18,347 nt of DNA from an uncultured Clostridia bacterium. GTDB taxonomy: Bacteria; Bacillota; Clostridia; Oscillospirales; Ruminococcaceae. How positions within the stretch are numbered: position 1 is the stretch's first letter; the number at the start of each line of letters is the position of its first letter. The DNA lies in NCBI GenBank assembly GCA_947177695.1, contig CAMWVO010000006.1, positions 1-18,347 on the forward strand, read 5' to 3'. Under the pieces are notes generated by a model. The model was given only the letters and a program-made list of their open reading frames with translations. It had not been told where the DNA came from and did not search any database. This document shows positions 7,481-14,262 of this stretch, piece after piece. A program made the translations under genes and the position numbers.

Positions 7481-7527
7481 AAAAGCCTTACAAACCGCGA
7501 TTTTACGTGGTTTGTAAGGCTTTTTAA
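7481..7527 (+). terminator. Strong bidirectional-looking terminator behind the tRNA fragment
   Basis: AAAAGCCTTACAAACC (7481-7496) pairs with GGTTTGTAAGGCTTTT (7509-7524), a 16-bp perfect stem extended by CG pairs, with a run of T on the 3' side and of A on the 5' side. It starts four bases after the CCA, as expected for the native terminator of the tRNA gene. Confidence 0.9.
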
Positions 7528-7612
7528 TTATGTGCTGCCATAGAACATATGTTTTAAAACATCCATGATATGCCCCAGAAAGACCCCAAATGTCCCCTAA
7601 TTCCACCCGAAA

Positions 7613-7654
7613 GACTCTCCATTGACTCTCCGAAGCCAAAAAGTGACTCTCGAA
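7613..7654. repeat. Three phased direct repeats GACTCTC
   Basis: GACTCTCC at 7613-7620, GACTCTCCGAA at 7624-7634 and GACTCTCGAA at 7645-7654. The starts are 11 and 21 bases apart, close to one and two helical turns. They sit between the tRNA fragment and the integrase gene and are candidate arm-type integrase sites. Confidence 0.55.
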
Positions 7655-7921
7655 ATTGCCACTATTTTGTCGGAGCTGGGGGCGTTTGAAAATGAGTTTT
7701 AAAGTATACCGACATGGCATTTGATGTATCAATTTATCATGTTAATGCAGCACAATTACATACCAATATTTTGTAAAAAAATCCCACATATTAAGGAAAA
7801 GTTAGTCAATTTAACCAACAATAGGACAGTAAACATATAGTGTTTTATACCATATTTAACAAAGTTTCCGTTTTAGGCAAATTTGTGATTTTGGGACTTT
7901 TAAAATTGAAGTGATTAACAG

Positions 7922-7976
7922 TTATTCCCAGATAAAATCCGATTATTTCCAGATAAATTCTAATTAATCCCAGATA
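7922..7976. repeat. Three direct repeats with exact 21-bp period upstream of the integrase
   Basis: TTATTCCCAGATA (7922-7934), TTATTTCCAGATA (7943-7955) and TTAATCCCAGATA (7964-7976) start exactly 21 bases apart. That places all three on one face of the DNA. They lie 91 bases upstream of the integrase -35 box. They may be integrase arm sites, operator sites controlling the integrase promoter, or iteron-like sites. The rest of 7530-8060 contains no gene that I can support. Confidence 0.7.
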
Positions 7977-8066
7977 GACGATTTTGGTTAGAAAAACAAG
8001 TTTTTCGAAGAGGAAAAATAAAAAATGCCACTTTGCTTCTTGACAAAGGGCATCACGCATCTTGAT

Positions 8067-8095
8067 TTGACTACTTTTTCGGTTTGAGTTATAAT
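8067..8095 (+). promoter_or_regulatory. Promoter of the integrase gene
   Basis: TTGACT (8067-8072), 17-base spacer, TATAAT (8090-8095). The leader of about 100 bases then reaches the AAGGAGG site at 8180-8186. Another TTGACA at 8040-8045 has no matching -10 box. Confidence 0.8.
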
Positions 8096-8196
8096 AAGAC
8101 CACGATAACAAAAGCCTAAAAGTGCACTTATTTAGTTGCTTGGTATTATTATATCACAAAAGATTTGATTTGTCAATACAAGGAGGAAAAATTTTT

Positions 8197-9381
8197 ATGG
8201 CAGGAAGAAGAACAAACGGAAGCGGAAGCATTTTTGAAAATAATGGAAAGTACACGGCTCAGCTTAGAGTTGGAAAGAACGAGAACGGCAAGCCTAAGTT
8301 TATTAAGAAAACATTTAAAACACAGCGGGAGTGTAATGATTGGCTGGAAGAAATGCGTAAAAGTTATGGTCAGCTTTCGCAGAGTGAATATTCTAAGTTG
8401 GCGCTTTGCGAGTTGTTTCAGCTTTGGTTCGATTACAAGAAAGATCGGCTGAAGCCAAAAAGCTTGGACAGGATCGAATCCACAGTAAACACACACATCA
8501 TACCTGCGATAGGCAGCCACAGACTATGTGACATAACATCGGAGGAAATTCAAAGACTCGTTTTTGATAATATGCAGAAAAAGGGGCTTTCAAAGTCCTC
8601 AATGAAGAAAGCCTACGATGACTTGAACAACTTCTTCAAATTTTGCATAGACAGAGACTGGCTGGATAAATCTCCAATGCGTAGGGTTTCAATTGATAAT
8701 TACAACTGTAAGCCTGAGAAAATAGTAAATAGCTTCGACAGAGATCAGATGATTGCAATTATCGTTTCCTCTTTAGAGCAGTATGGGAACGGCACTCCAG
8801 TCTATGAGTGCGGGTTGATTTTTCCTATAATGTATCTTACAGGGATGAGGATAAGCGAAGCACTTGGTTTGAAATGGGGGTGCGTGAATTTGGCAAACGA
8901 GTGGATAGATATTAAGGCAACGGTAGTTAATGCAAAGGACAGAAATTCTGACAAGCAAGGTCGGCAGCAGATTGTTCAGGAAAGCGGCAAAACCAGAAAT
9001 TCTCTTAGAAGAATACCGTTGAGCCAAGCAGCGTTAAAGCTGCTCTATAAACAAAAGGAGCGCAGATATTACGGAGAAGATTATTTCGTTTTCAATATCG
9101 GCAGGGAAGAAATACGTGCGATGGAAGCTCACAACATTTCCCGAAGCTTTACCAATATTCTTAAAAAGAACAATATAAGGCATGAGGGCGTTCATTCATT
9201 ACGTCACACATTTGCTACAGATTTAAGCGAAAATGATGTTGATGAGATAGTTATTAAACGGCTCTTAGGACACTCTAATTCAAATGTGACGATGCGTTAC
9301 ATAGACACACGATTTAAAGAGATGAAAAAGGCGGTAAAAACGCTGGATACGGAAGATATAATATGTCTGCTTGATGAGTAA
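8197..9381 (+). CDS. int: Tyrosine recombinase (Tn916/ICE-type integrase)
   Basis: A 394-residue integrase that cuts and rejoins DNA at attachment sites. The ATG at 8197 is chosen because AAGGAGG (8180-8186) lies 10 bases before it; a longer frame from 8122 has no ribosome site. Residues 5-50 (GSIFENNGKYTAQLRV and onward) form an AP2-like arm-binding domain, about 55-170 a SAM-like core-binding domain, and the rest the catalytic domain. The full catalytic set is present: Arg218 (TGMRISEALGL), His333-x-x-Arg336 (HSLRHTF), His359 (LLGHS) and nucleophile Tyr368 (MRYID). It looks intact and active. It lies 720 bp right of the tRNA fragment, reading away from it, with repeat clusters between, as in integrated elements that carry int beside their att site. 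It overlaps nothing; the next gene begins 18 bases downstream. Confidence 0.95.
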   Translation: MAGRRTNGSGSIFENNGKYTAQLRVGKNENGKPKFIKKTFKTQRECNDWLEEMRKSYGQLSQSEYSKLALCELFQLWFDYKKDRLKPKSLDRIESTVNTHIIPAIGSHRLCDITSEEIQRLVFDNMQKKGLSKSSMKKAYDDLNNFFKFCIDRDWLDKSPMRRVSIDNYNCKPEKIVNSFDRDQMIAIIVSSLEQYGNGTPVYECGLIFPIMYLTGMRISEALGLKWGCVNLANEWIDIKATVVNAKDRNSDKQGRQQIVQESGKTRNSLRRIPLSQAALKLLYKQKERRYYGEDYFVFNIGREEIRAMEAHNISRSFTNILKKNNIRHEGVHSLRHTFATDLSENDVDEIVIKRLLGHSNSNVTMRYIDTRFKEMKKAVKTLDTEDIICLLDE

Positions 9382-9399
9382 AAGAAAGGATGTTTTATC

Positions 9400-10116
9400 A
9401 TGGAAAATAAATACGCAAATAAAATCGGAGAGGTAACAAAGAAATTTCTTAAAGTTATAGGCGACACCACGTACAGGCTGGCGGATAAGGTTTTTGAGTA
9501 TAACAATACGGCAGTACTGCTGCTGTTGGTAAGAGTTTCAGGTTCGGGAGTTCTGAAAGTGCTTGCTGTGAGCTTTGATTGTAAGAGCGACTGTCTTTCA
9601 GATGTTACGCTTTTTGATTATACGGATATGCACAAGGTTGAATCGTATGTTAGAAGCAGAATGCGTAATTATGATATGGAGAAAATATATGGCGAGTGCA
9701 ACGGCGATGTTAAGTATGCTTTAACAGACGATGTCATCTCCTTTACGGGAGCAGATGAGAAATTGGATGAAAGAACTGCCGACCTTAACAAGTACGCTGT
9801 AGACAAGGCGGCGGAGATATTCAAGGCAGCTGAAAAGAAAGGCATAACACCATGCAAAATGGAGATAGACGGTACGGAATTTCTTGCGATTGAGAAAAAA
9901 GCTGCGGATAACTTTTTGGGAAGCAGCAAGCACGAGGTGTACTCTTATCTTTCATGTATCGATCTTATTTATTCGCGCAGGGAAAGCGGTAAAACGAGAT
10001 TCAGCTACAGAGACAGACATAAAAATGACAGCGGAAAGAATGGCATAGAATATTTTGCAGCAAGGGCAGAAAAAATTGAAGACTTTATGAAAGGTGGTGT
10101 GACGCTTCCTGCATAA
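9400..10116 (+). CDS. Unrecognised 238-residue protein of the integrase cluster
   Basis: I do not recognise a family. The protein is soluble, without signal peptide or clear membrane segment. It begins with a Lys-rich helix, then a hydrophobic strand (NNTAVLLLLVRVSGSGVLKV), then mixed polar alpha/beta sequence with a helical stretch (YAVDKAAEIFKAAEKKG) at about 133-150 and a charged C-terminal part rich in Arg, Lys and Asp. The start is supported by AAAGGA (9385-9390) ahead of ATG 9400. It is 18 bases after the integrase and 16 bases before the methyltransferase, so the three may share a transcript. A role in element maintenance or protection is only a guess from position. Confidence 0.8.
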   Translation: MENKYANKIGEVTKKFLKVIGDTTYRLADKVFEYNNTAVLLLLVRVSGSGVLKVLAVSFDCKSDCLSDVTLFDYTDMHKVESYVRSRMRNYDMEKIYGECNGDVKYALTDDVISFTGADEKLDERTADLNKYAVDKAAEIFKAAEKKGITPCKMEIDGTEFLAIEKKAADNFLGSSKHEVYSYLSCIDLIYSRRESGKTRFSYRDRHKNDSGKNGIEYFAARAEKIEDFMKGGVTLPA

Positions 10117-10126
10117 GGGAAGCGTC
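10101..10126 (+). other. Hairpin between the 238-aa gene and the methyltransferase
   Basis: GACGCTTCC (10101-10109) pairs perfectly with GGAAGCGTC (10118-10126). The stop codon (10114-10116) lies in the loop. No T-run follows. The 3' arm holds GGAAG, the only weak ribosome-site match before the methyltransferase ATG at 10133. It could therefore be an attenuator or a translational control structure as well as an inefficient terminator. Confidence 0.6.
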
Positions 10127-10132
10127 TGTAGA

Positions 10133-11080
10133 ATGCTTACATATATTCCGTACATTCCCGAATACAATATGGGTATGTACTGCAAGGGCTTGTGTACCTA
10201 CTGCGGAGGTAAAACTCGGTTATACAATTATATTGCCTATCTTGTATATCTTTGTAGGGCAGAGACATTTTTGGATTTATTTGCGGGCAGTGCCGTTACG
10301 AGTCTTAATATAAACGTCAGAAACAAGGTTATAAACGATATGAACACTAAACTTGTGGTTGTGTATTATGCACTTAGCAGAAAAGACACAGCGGGGCTTG
10401 TAATGGCAAGAATTAAAGATACTAAATATTGCAGCAAGATTTTTTATGAAGCTCATGAATACTGGGAAAAGAGAAAAGACAATGTTCTTACAGACTTCAG
10501 CGATCAGGATATATGCGATGGGGCTTATTATGCATGGATTTTACTTAATTTCTCCAGAATAGGCAGTAAAATTGATTCTGGGTTTATTGATACCAAAGAA
10601 CAGATGTATGATTTTATGCGGTTTCAAGACAACCTGATAAGCTATTTAGGCAGACTCGATGGTGCATTAGTCAAAAATGAAAGCGCGCTTGATATATTGG
10701 AGAATCTGGTGGAAAGTCAAGAAAAGATTTCCGATAATACGGTTATTTATCTTGATCCGCCATATCTGCCGAGTAAAAAGCGTGGGGTAAATAGCAATGG
10801 TACATATAAAGATGGTAAAGGAACAAACGTCTTTGGCAGAGAAAGTCACAAGCGTATGCTTGAACTGGCAGACAAGCTGCCGAGGGACAAGTGTAAGGTA
10901 ATAATCAGTGGCTATGATGATATGTATAACTTATACGATACTCTTGGCGGAAATGATTTCGGAGAATGGAGCAAGATTTATGTCAAGTCACTTCCCGTTA
11001 TGTTCGGTGATGGAAGCAAATTAAAAGATGGTAAACGTGCTGTAGAGGATGAGTATTTCTTTACGAATTTCACAATTTAG
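10133..11080 (+). CDS. Dam-like (D12 class) DNA adenine-N6 methyltransferase
   Basis: A 315-residue S-adenosylmethionine-dependent methyltransferase of the Dam/D12 class. The order of motifs fits: CGGKTRL (24-30, motif X), FLDLFAGSAV (46-55, motif I), VINDMN (66-71, acidic ribose-binding loop), and IYLDPPYLPS with the catalytic DPPY at 208-211. A C-terminal EDEYFFTNF matches the end of many family members. No restriction endonuclease gene is adjacent, so it is an orphan methylase here. It may protect the element from restriction or mark its DNA. The target sequence cannot be read from the protein; GATC is common in the class but not assured. The ATG at 10133 has only a weak ribosome site locked in a hairpin; Met13 or Met15 are possible alternative starts. 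Confidence 0.9.
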   Translation: MLTYIPYIPEYNMGMYCKGLCTYCGGKTRLYNYIAYLVYLCRAETFLDLFAGSAVTSLNINVRNKVINDMNTKLVVVYYALSRKDTAGLVMARIKDTKYCSKIFYEAHEYWEKRKDNVLTDFSDQDICDGAYYAWILLNFSRIGSKIDSGFIDTKEQMYDFMRFQDNLISYLGRLDGALVKNESALDILENLVESQEKISDNTVIYLDPPYLPSKKRGVNSNGTYKDGKGTNVFGRESHKRMLELADKLPRDKCKVIISGYDDMYNLYDTLGGNDFGEWSKIYVKSLPVMFGDGSKLKDGKRAVEDEYFFTNFTI

Positions 11081-11139
11081 TGCCACACTTGCCACACTTT
11101 CAGAATGCTTCGATTAATATCGTGCCACACGTGCCACAC
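11081..11139. repeat. Four copies of TGCCACAC in two 9-bp-spaced pairs
   Basis: TGCCACAC lies at 11081-11088, 11090-11097, 11123-11130 and 11132-11139. Within each pair the copies start nine bases apart, and the pairs are 42 bases apart (four helical turns). The block begins directly after the methyltransferase stop codon. The regular layout suggests protein binding sites. Confidence 0.7.
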
Positions 11140-11337
11140 CACCATAATACACCATCGATTTTTATCTGTAATCTGTAAGAAGAGAGACAGCGATTTCCTT
11201 GATGATGTCATAAATGCGTCAGCAGAGATGTTTATCAGGGCATAGATTCACACTAAGCTTATCGGACAAAGTACGATTTATAGCGGTATTACGGGACTTT
11301 CAGTATAAGTACATGATGTATCATACTATATCAGTAA

Positions 11338-12030
11338 GCAGGAAGAAGCACACTTCCCTCCTGCGACAGCAGCAGATTCATACTGAATATGATGGCGGAT
11401 ATTTGTATAGATTGACACACTTTAAATATGCTTGAACTATATTGTTACTATGTAGATGTATCTGATTAAACGCAAATGTTTACAGGCAAAAGTACGCAGA
11501 ATAGGCATTTGCAGCGAAGTAGATATATGTGAAGAACCAAAAGAAGCACACTTCCCTGCGGATTCCGCTGCAGTTTCATAGGGAAGGAGCTTAGAAACTC
11601 TTTGCAGGTTGACACACTTTAAAACACCTAAAGCGGTTTTTAAACGGAGTTGCTTTAGGAGCAGCGGAGCTATGCCATCTTGACACATATGAAAAAAGTC
11701 TTTTCTGAACAGCATAAGATTTTTGATGTTTAGTTTGAACTGCTATATACAATATAAATAGATACATACATTAATTATAAATGAGTTGACACATTAATGG
11801 GATAGCTGTGAGAAAATACGGAGTATAGGTACTTCAATCCGATTTCGTATAGATGAGGTCATCGGCAGCAATGGTTTTTGGGTGCAAGGATTGACACACA
11901 GAATTGCAGTAGTCATTTATTGCAGAGACCAAACAGAAGCACACTAAAATCGGTATGATGAAGCAATTTACAAAAACAGCCTATACCGAAAAATCCGATA
12001 TAAGCTGGCTATAAAGTATATGTGTTGACA
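11338..12030. repeat. Non-coding region with dispersed CACAC-centred repeats
   Basis: The 960 bases between the methyltransferase and the leftward regulator hold no gene I can support, but two repeated motifs. AGAAGCACACT occurs at 11344, 11542 and 11935. The first two extend to AGAAGCACACTTCCCT and form a GAAG-CACA-CTTC mini-hairpin. TTGACACA occurs at 11412, 11609, 11680, 11786 and 11891, with a partial copy TTGACA at 12025. The first two extend to TTGACACACTTTAAA. The pair AGAAG...TTGACACA repeats with a period of about 198 bases (11344/11412 and 11542/11609). CTTCCCT 11551-11557 also pairs with AGGGAAG 11580-11586. The TTGACA cores look like -35 boxes, but none has a convincing -10 box at 16-18 bases. 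It could be an iteron-type replication or transfer origin, or decayed duplicated units. Confidence 0.65.
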
Positions 12031-12040
12031 GCGGCACAGG

Positions 12041-12397
12041 TCACTTTAACTTTTTCCCGTCCGAAGCGGCAAGCTTGCGTGCAAGCTGCATGAGGAGCAT
12101 TCGGGAGTCGCTGCTCATTGTAGAATACAGTTCTTCGAGTTCGCTTTTTTGCTTGGGGTCTGCGGTATCGAGAAAGAACTCTGAGGGGGTAATATCGAAG
12201 TATTCACAAAGCTTGAAGAACATCTCCATAGAGGGCAGAGCCCGTCCCGTTTCAATCTTATTTATATAGCTTTCGCATTGATGAAGCTCCTGCGATAATT
12301 TTCGTGAGGACAGTTTTCCGCTTTTGGACGTTCGCAGACTCGATACTCTTTCGGAGAAGAACATTCTCCATTCCTCGGTGTTTTTATATTCTTTCAA
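12041..12397 (-). CDS. XRE-family transcriptional regulator
   Basis: A 118-residue protein with an N-terminal Cro/CI helix-turn-helix (about residues 15-75): LSSRKLSQELHQCESYINKIE is the DNA-binding part (in order SRKLSQELHQ, then CESYINKIETGR), followed by ALPSMEMFFKLCEYF and DITPSEFFLD. The last 40 residues (SELEELYSTMSSDSRMLLMQLARKL) form helices likely for dimerisation. It starts at a TTG codon (12397-12395 on the minus strand), with AAGGAGA on that strand at 12406-12412, seven bases ahead. It is transcribed away from the FN3-protein gene, with 169 bases between the starts. Direct repeats around the FN3 promoter in that gap may be its operators, so it could repress itself, the FN3 gene, or both. 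The minus-strand TATAAT at 12435-12430 is a possible -10 box. Confidence 0.9.
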   Translation of the reverse strand: MKEYKNTEEWRMFFSERVSSLRTSKSGKLSSRKLSQELHQCESYINKIETGRALPSMEMFFKLCEYFDITPSEFFLDTADPKQKSELEELYSTMSSDSRMLLMQLARKLAASDGKKLK

Positions 12398-12439
12398 AGT
12401 TTATCTCTCCTTGTATAATTCACTAAATAATTATACCCC

Positions 12440-12506
12440 AATTTAAAGGATATTTGGAAGAATTAAAAGAAATATTCACTTGACATATAGAATTAAATGA
12501 TATATA
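12440..12506. repeat. Three similar AT-rich direct repeats around the FN3 promoter
   Basis: AATTTAAAGGATATTT (12440), AATTAAAAGAAATATT (12461) and AATTAAATGATATATA (12491) start 21 and 30 bases apart, about two and three helical turns. The last overlaps the promoter spacer and -10 box. They are candidate operators for the adjacent XRE protein. The composition is very AT-rich, so support is limited. Confidence 0.4.
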
Positions 12507-12508
12507 AT
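12480..12508 (+). promoter_or_regulatory. Consensus promoter of the secreted FN3-like protein
   Basis: TTGACA (12480-12485), exactly 17 bases, TATAAT (12503-12508). Both hexamers are perfect, which predicts high basal expression unless repressed. Confidence 0.92.
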
Positions 12509-12515
12509 ATATATG

Positions 12516-12536
12516 CGTGTTTTGTCGAAAAACACG
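12516..12536 (+). promoter_or_regulatory. 5' leader hairpin at the predicted transcript start
   Basis: CGTGTTTT (12516-12523) pairs with AAAACACG (12529-12536) around loop GTCGA. With a start site about seven bases after the -10 box, this stem would sit at the extreme 5' end of the mRNA, a position known to slow degradation. The ribosome site AAGGAG is at 12551-12556. Confidence 0.6.
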
Positions 12537-12566
12537 AGAATACTTATATAAAGGAGAACTAAAACT

Positions 12567-14066
12567 ATGAACATTAAAAAAATCACGGCATTTGCGGCGG
12601 CTGTCATTATGGCGGCGGGCATTTGCACAGGCGTACCTACGGGTACTGGAACAGGCTCGCCTTTGGCGGTTACTGTTTCGGCTAATACGGTATCGCAAAA
12701 TCCCGGAGCATCAGCGGCACAATATAATACGCCTGCAAGCTACAGCGCAACAGGCGGAAATGGTACTATTGATGTAAAGTGGGAAGCTGTAAGTGGTGCA
12801 ACATCTTACTATGTAAGCGCAGATAAAAAACAGGCTAATGGCTCTTATATGTCGGCAGCTTATAAGAACGTTACAGGCACAAGCTGTAAGTTTGAAAATC
12901 TTCCTGCCGATACATACTGTATTTTTATTAAGTCCGACAATGCTGAATATGGCGTTTCACTTGACGGAGTTGTTGTAACTGGAAACGAAAGCAAGAAGGA
13001 TAGCACCAAAACAACCAACGAAAAAGCAGACTCTTTTAATTTAACTCCCACATTGTACGATGACGGTACAGTTGACATTACATGGAATGAAATAGAGGGC
13101 GCATACATTTACAGTATATATGCTTACTATGGTATTAGTAGTGAATTGTCAAGTGCAGTAGTTTCAACAGCTGCAAAAGAGGATTTTGATTCAAACGGCA
13201 GAGGTCGGGTTAAAGCTATTTCAAGCCCCAAATATACTGTTGATATTTCTAAACTGCCCAAAGGTGAAACAGCAAAAATCCAAATCGTAGCGTTTGATAA
13301 AAACGTTAAAAATATGGGCATTTACAAGACAATTGAAATTAAAGACCTTAAAGTAAACAAGCGCAGCGGAACAAGCAGTTCGTCCTCAAGCAAATCAACC
13401 AAGACAGCAAGCGGCAAACCGTACATCCCTACTGTAAAATTGTACGATGACAATACCGCAGATGTTACGTGGAAAGAAGTTAAAGGTGCGTATTTTTACG
13501 CCATATATGTATACATTTATGATGATTGGGACGAATCGGTAAGTCAGGAGATGATATTTGTTTCCCCAACGGCGAAAAAAGATTTTAAATCTGGTGACCT
13601 TTCTGTAAAAGCGATTTCCGAAGCAAAATATACCGTTGATCTTTCCGCTATGCCAAAGGGCGGATATGCATTTATTTACGTTGCCCCGGCTGATAAAAAC
13701 AATAAGAGTCTGGCAGACACGGAGGGCGTTTCGACTACAGATCTTAAAGTAAACAAGAGAAGCGCGGCTTCATCATCGTCAAAGACTGCCGCACCCTCAA
13801 ATTTCAAAGCAAGCAAGACTAAAAATTCCGTTACCTTGAAATGGGACGCAGCTGACGGCGCAGATATGTACAGAGTATACAAGTACAACGACAAGACAGG
13901 CAAGTACGAAAAGTATAAGGACGTAACGTCCGCAAAGTGTACAGTAAGCGGTCTTTCGGCAAATACTAAATACAAGTTCAAGGTGGTTTCTTACTCAAAG
14001 AACAAGGACGGTAAATATGTCAAGGGTGAAAGCTCCAAGGCAGTAAGCGTTACTACCAAGAAATAA
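12567..14066 (+). CDS. Secreted protein with four fibronectin-III-like domains
   Basis: A 499-residue exported protein. The N-terminus has the basic MNIKK, a hydrophobic Ala-rich core and a likely signal-peptidase site at Val37-Ser38-Ala39. Next come an FN3-like domain (about 50-135, with TIDVKWEAVSGATSYYV), two copies of a related beta-sandwich repeat (from 156 and from 284, each with LYDD, a 'V(D/T)W' strand and 'KYTVD'), and a classic FN3 domain (408-499, SVTLKWDAADGADMYRVYKY). Both central copies end in DLKVNKRS followed by a Ser/Thr-rich linker, which shows a duplication. No LPXTG, transmembrane tail, dockerin or enzyme domain is visible, so it is probably released or held by partners. 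FN3 repeats of this kind occur in Clostridia cell-surface and carbohydrate-related proteins. Start supported by AAGGAG (12551-12556). An adhesion or envelope role is inference. Confidence 0.88.
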   Translation: MNIKKITAFAAAVIMAAGICTGVPTGTGTGSPLAVTVSANTVSQNPGASAAQYNTPASYSATGGNGTIDVKWEAVSGATSYYVSADKKQANGSYMSAAYKNVTGTSCKFENLPADTYCIFIKSDNAEYGVSLDGVVVTGNESKKDSTKTTNEKADSFNLTPTLYDDGTVDITWNEIEGAYIYSIYAYYGISSELSSAVVSTAAKEDFDSNGRGRVKAISSPKYTVDISKLPKGETAKIQIVAFDKNVKNMGIYKTIEIKDLKVNKRSGTSSSSSSKSTKTASGKPYIPTVKLYDDNTADVTWKEVKGAYFYAIYVYIYDDWDESVSQEMIFVSPTAKKDFKSGDLSVKAISEAKYTVDLSAMPKGGYAFIYVAPADKNNKSLADTEGVSTTDLKVNKRSAASSSSKTAAPSNFKASKTKNSVTLKWDAADGADMYRVYKYNDKTGKYEKYKDVTSAKCTVSGLSANTKYKFKVVSYSKNKDGKYVKGESSKAVSVTTKK

Positions 14067-14073
14067 TTAAAAG

Positions 14074-14110
14074 CTCGGCATGATATAAAAATCATGCCGA
14101 GTTCGATTTT
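14074..14110 (+). terminator. Terminator of the FN3 gene
   Basis: CTCGGCATGAT (14074-14084) pairs with ATCATGCCGAG (14091-14101) in an 11-bp perfect stem with a six-base loop. The tail is TTCGATTTT, so the T-run is slightly displaced. Confidence 0.85.
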
Positions 14111-14262
14111 ATAGAATACTGAAGAAACACACTAATATTATACATCTAAGGTTTTCCCCAGACCCGCCTGCAAAAATGCGATTCGGAATAACAGTTTCTT
14201 TATGTAAAATATGAGATTGCAGACCTGTCTTTATATTACTCATAGAGGAGGCGATTAAATAT

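Noticed and set aside
7403..7732. Minus-strand 109-codon frame
   Set aside because: It runs antisense through the tRNA 3' fragment, its terminator and the phased repeats, which explain the sequence better. No ribosome site is seen.
7845..8111. Minus-strand 88-codon frame
   Set aside because: It lies antisense over the 21-bp repeats and the integrase promoter and lacks a start signal.
8122..8196. Upstream extension of the integrase reading frame
   Set aside because: The ribosome site AAGGAGG is at 8180-8186, within this extension, and family members begin near MAGRRTNGSGSIF.
11214..11435. Plus-strand 73-codon frame in the CACAC repeat region
   Set aside because: The second repeat unit breaks the same frame with early stops and a one-base shift. 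There is no ribosome site, so coding is unlikely.
11437..11715. Minus-strand 92-codon frame
   Set aside because: It is antisense to repeats and has no ribosome site or recognisable domain.
11412..12030. Series of promoters at the TTGACA cores
   Set aside because: None has a good -10 box at 16-18 bases, so the repeats are better explained as another kind of site.
11081..12030. CRISPR array
   Set aside because: Repeats are short, of several kinds and unevenly spaced, with no spacers of constant length and no cas genes.
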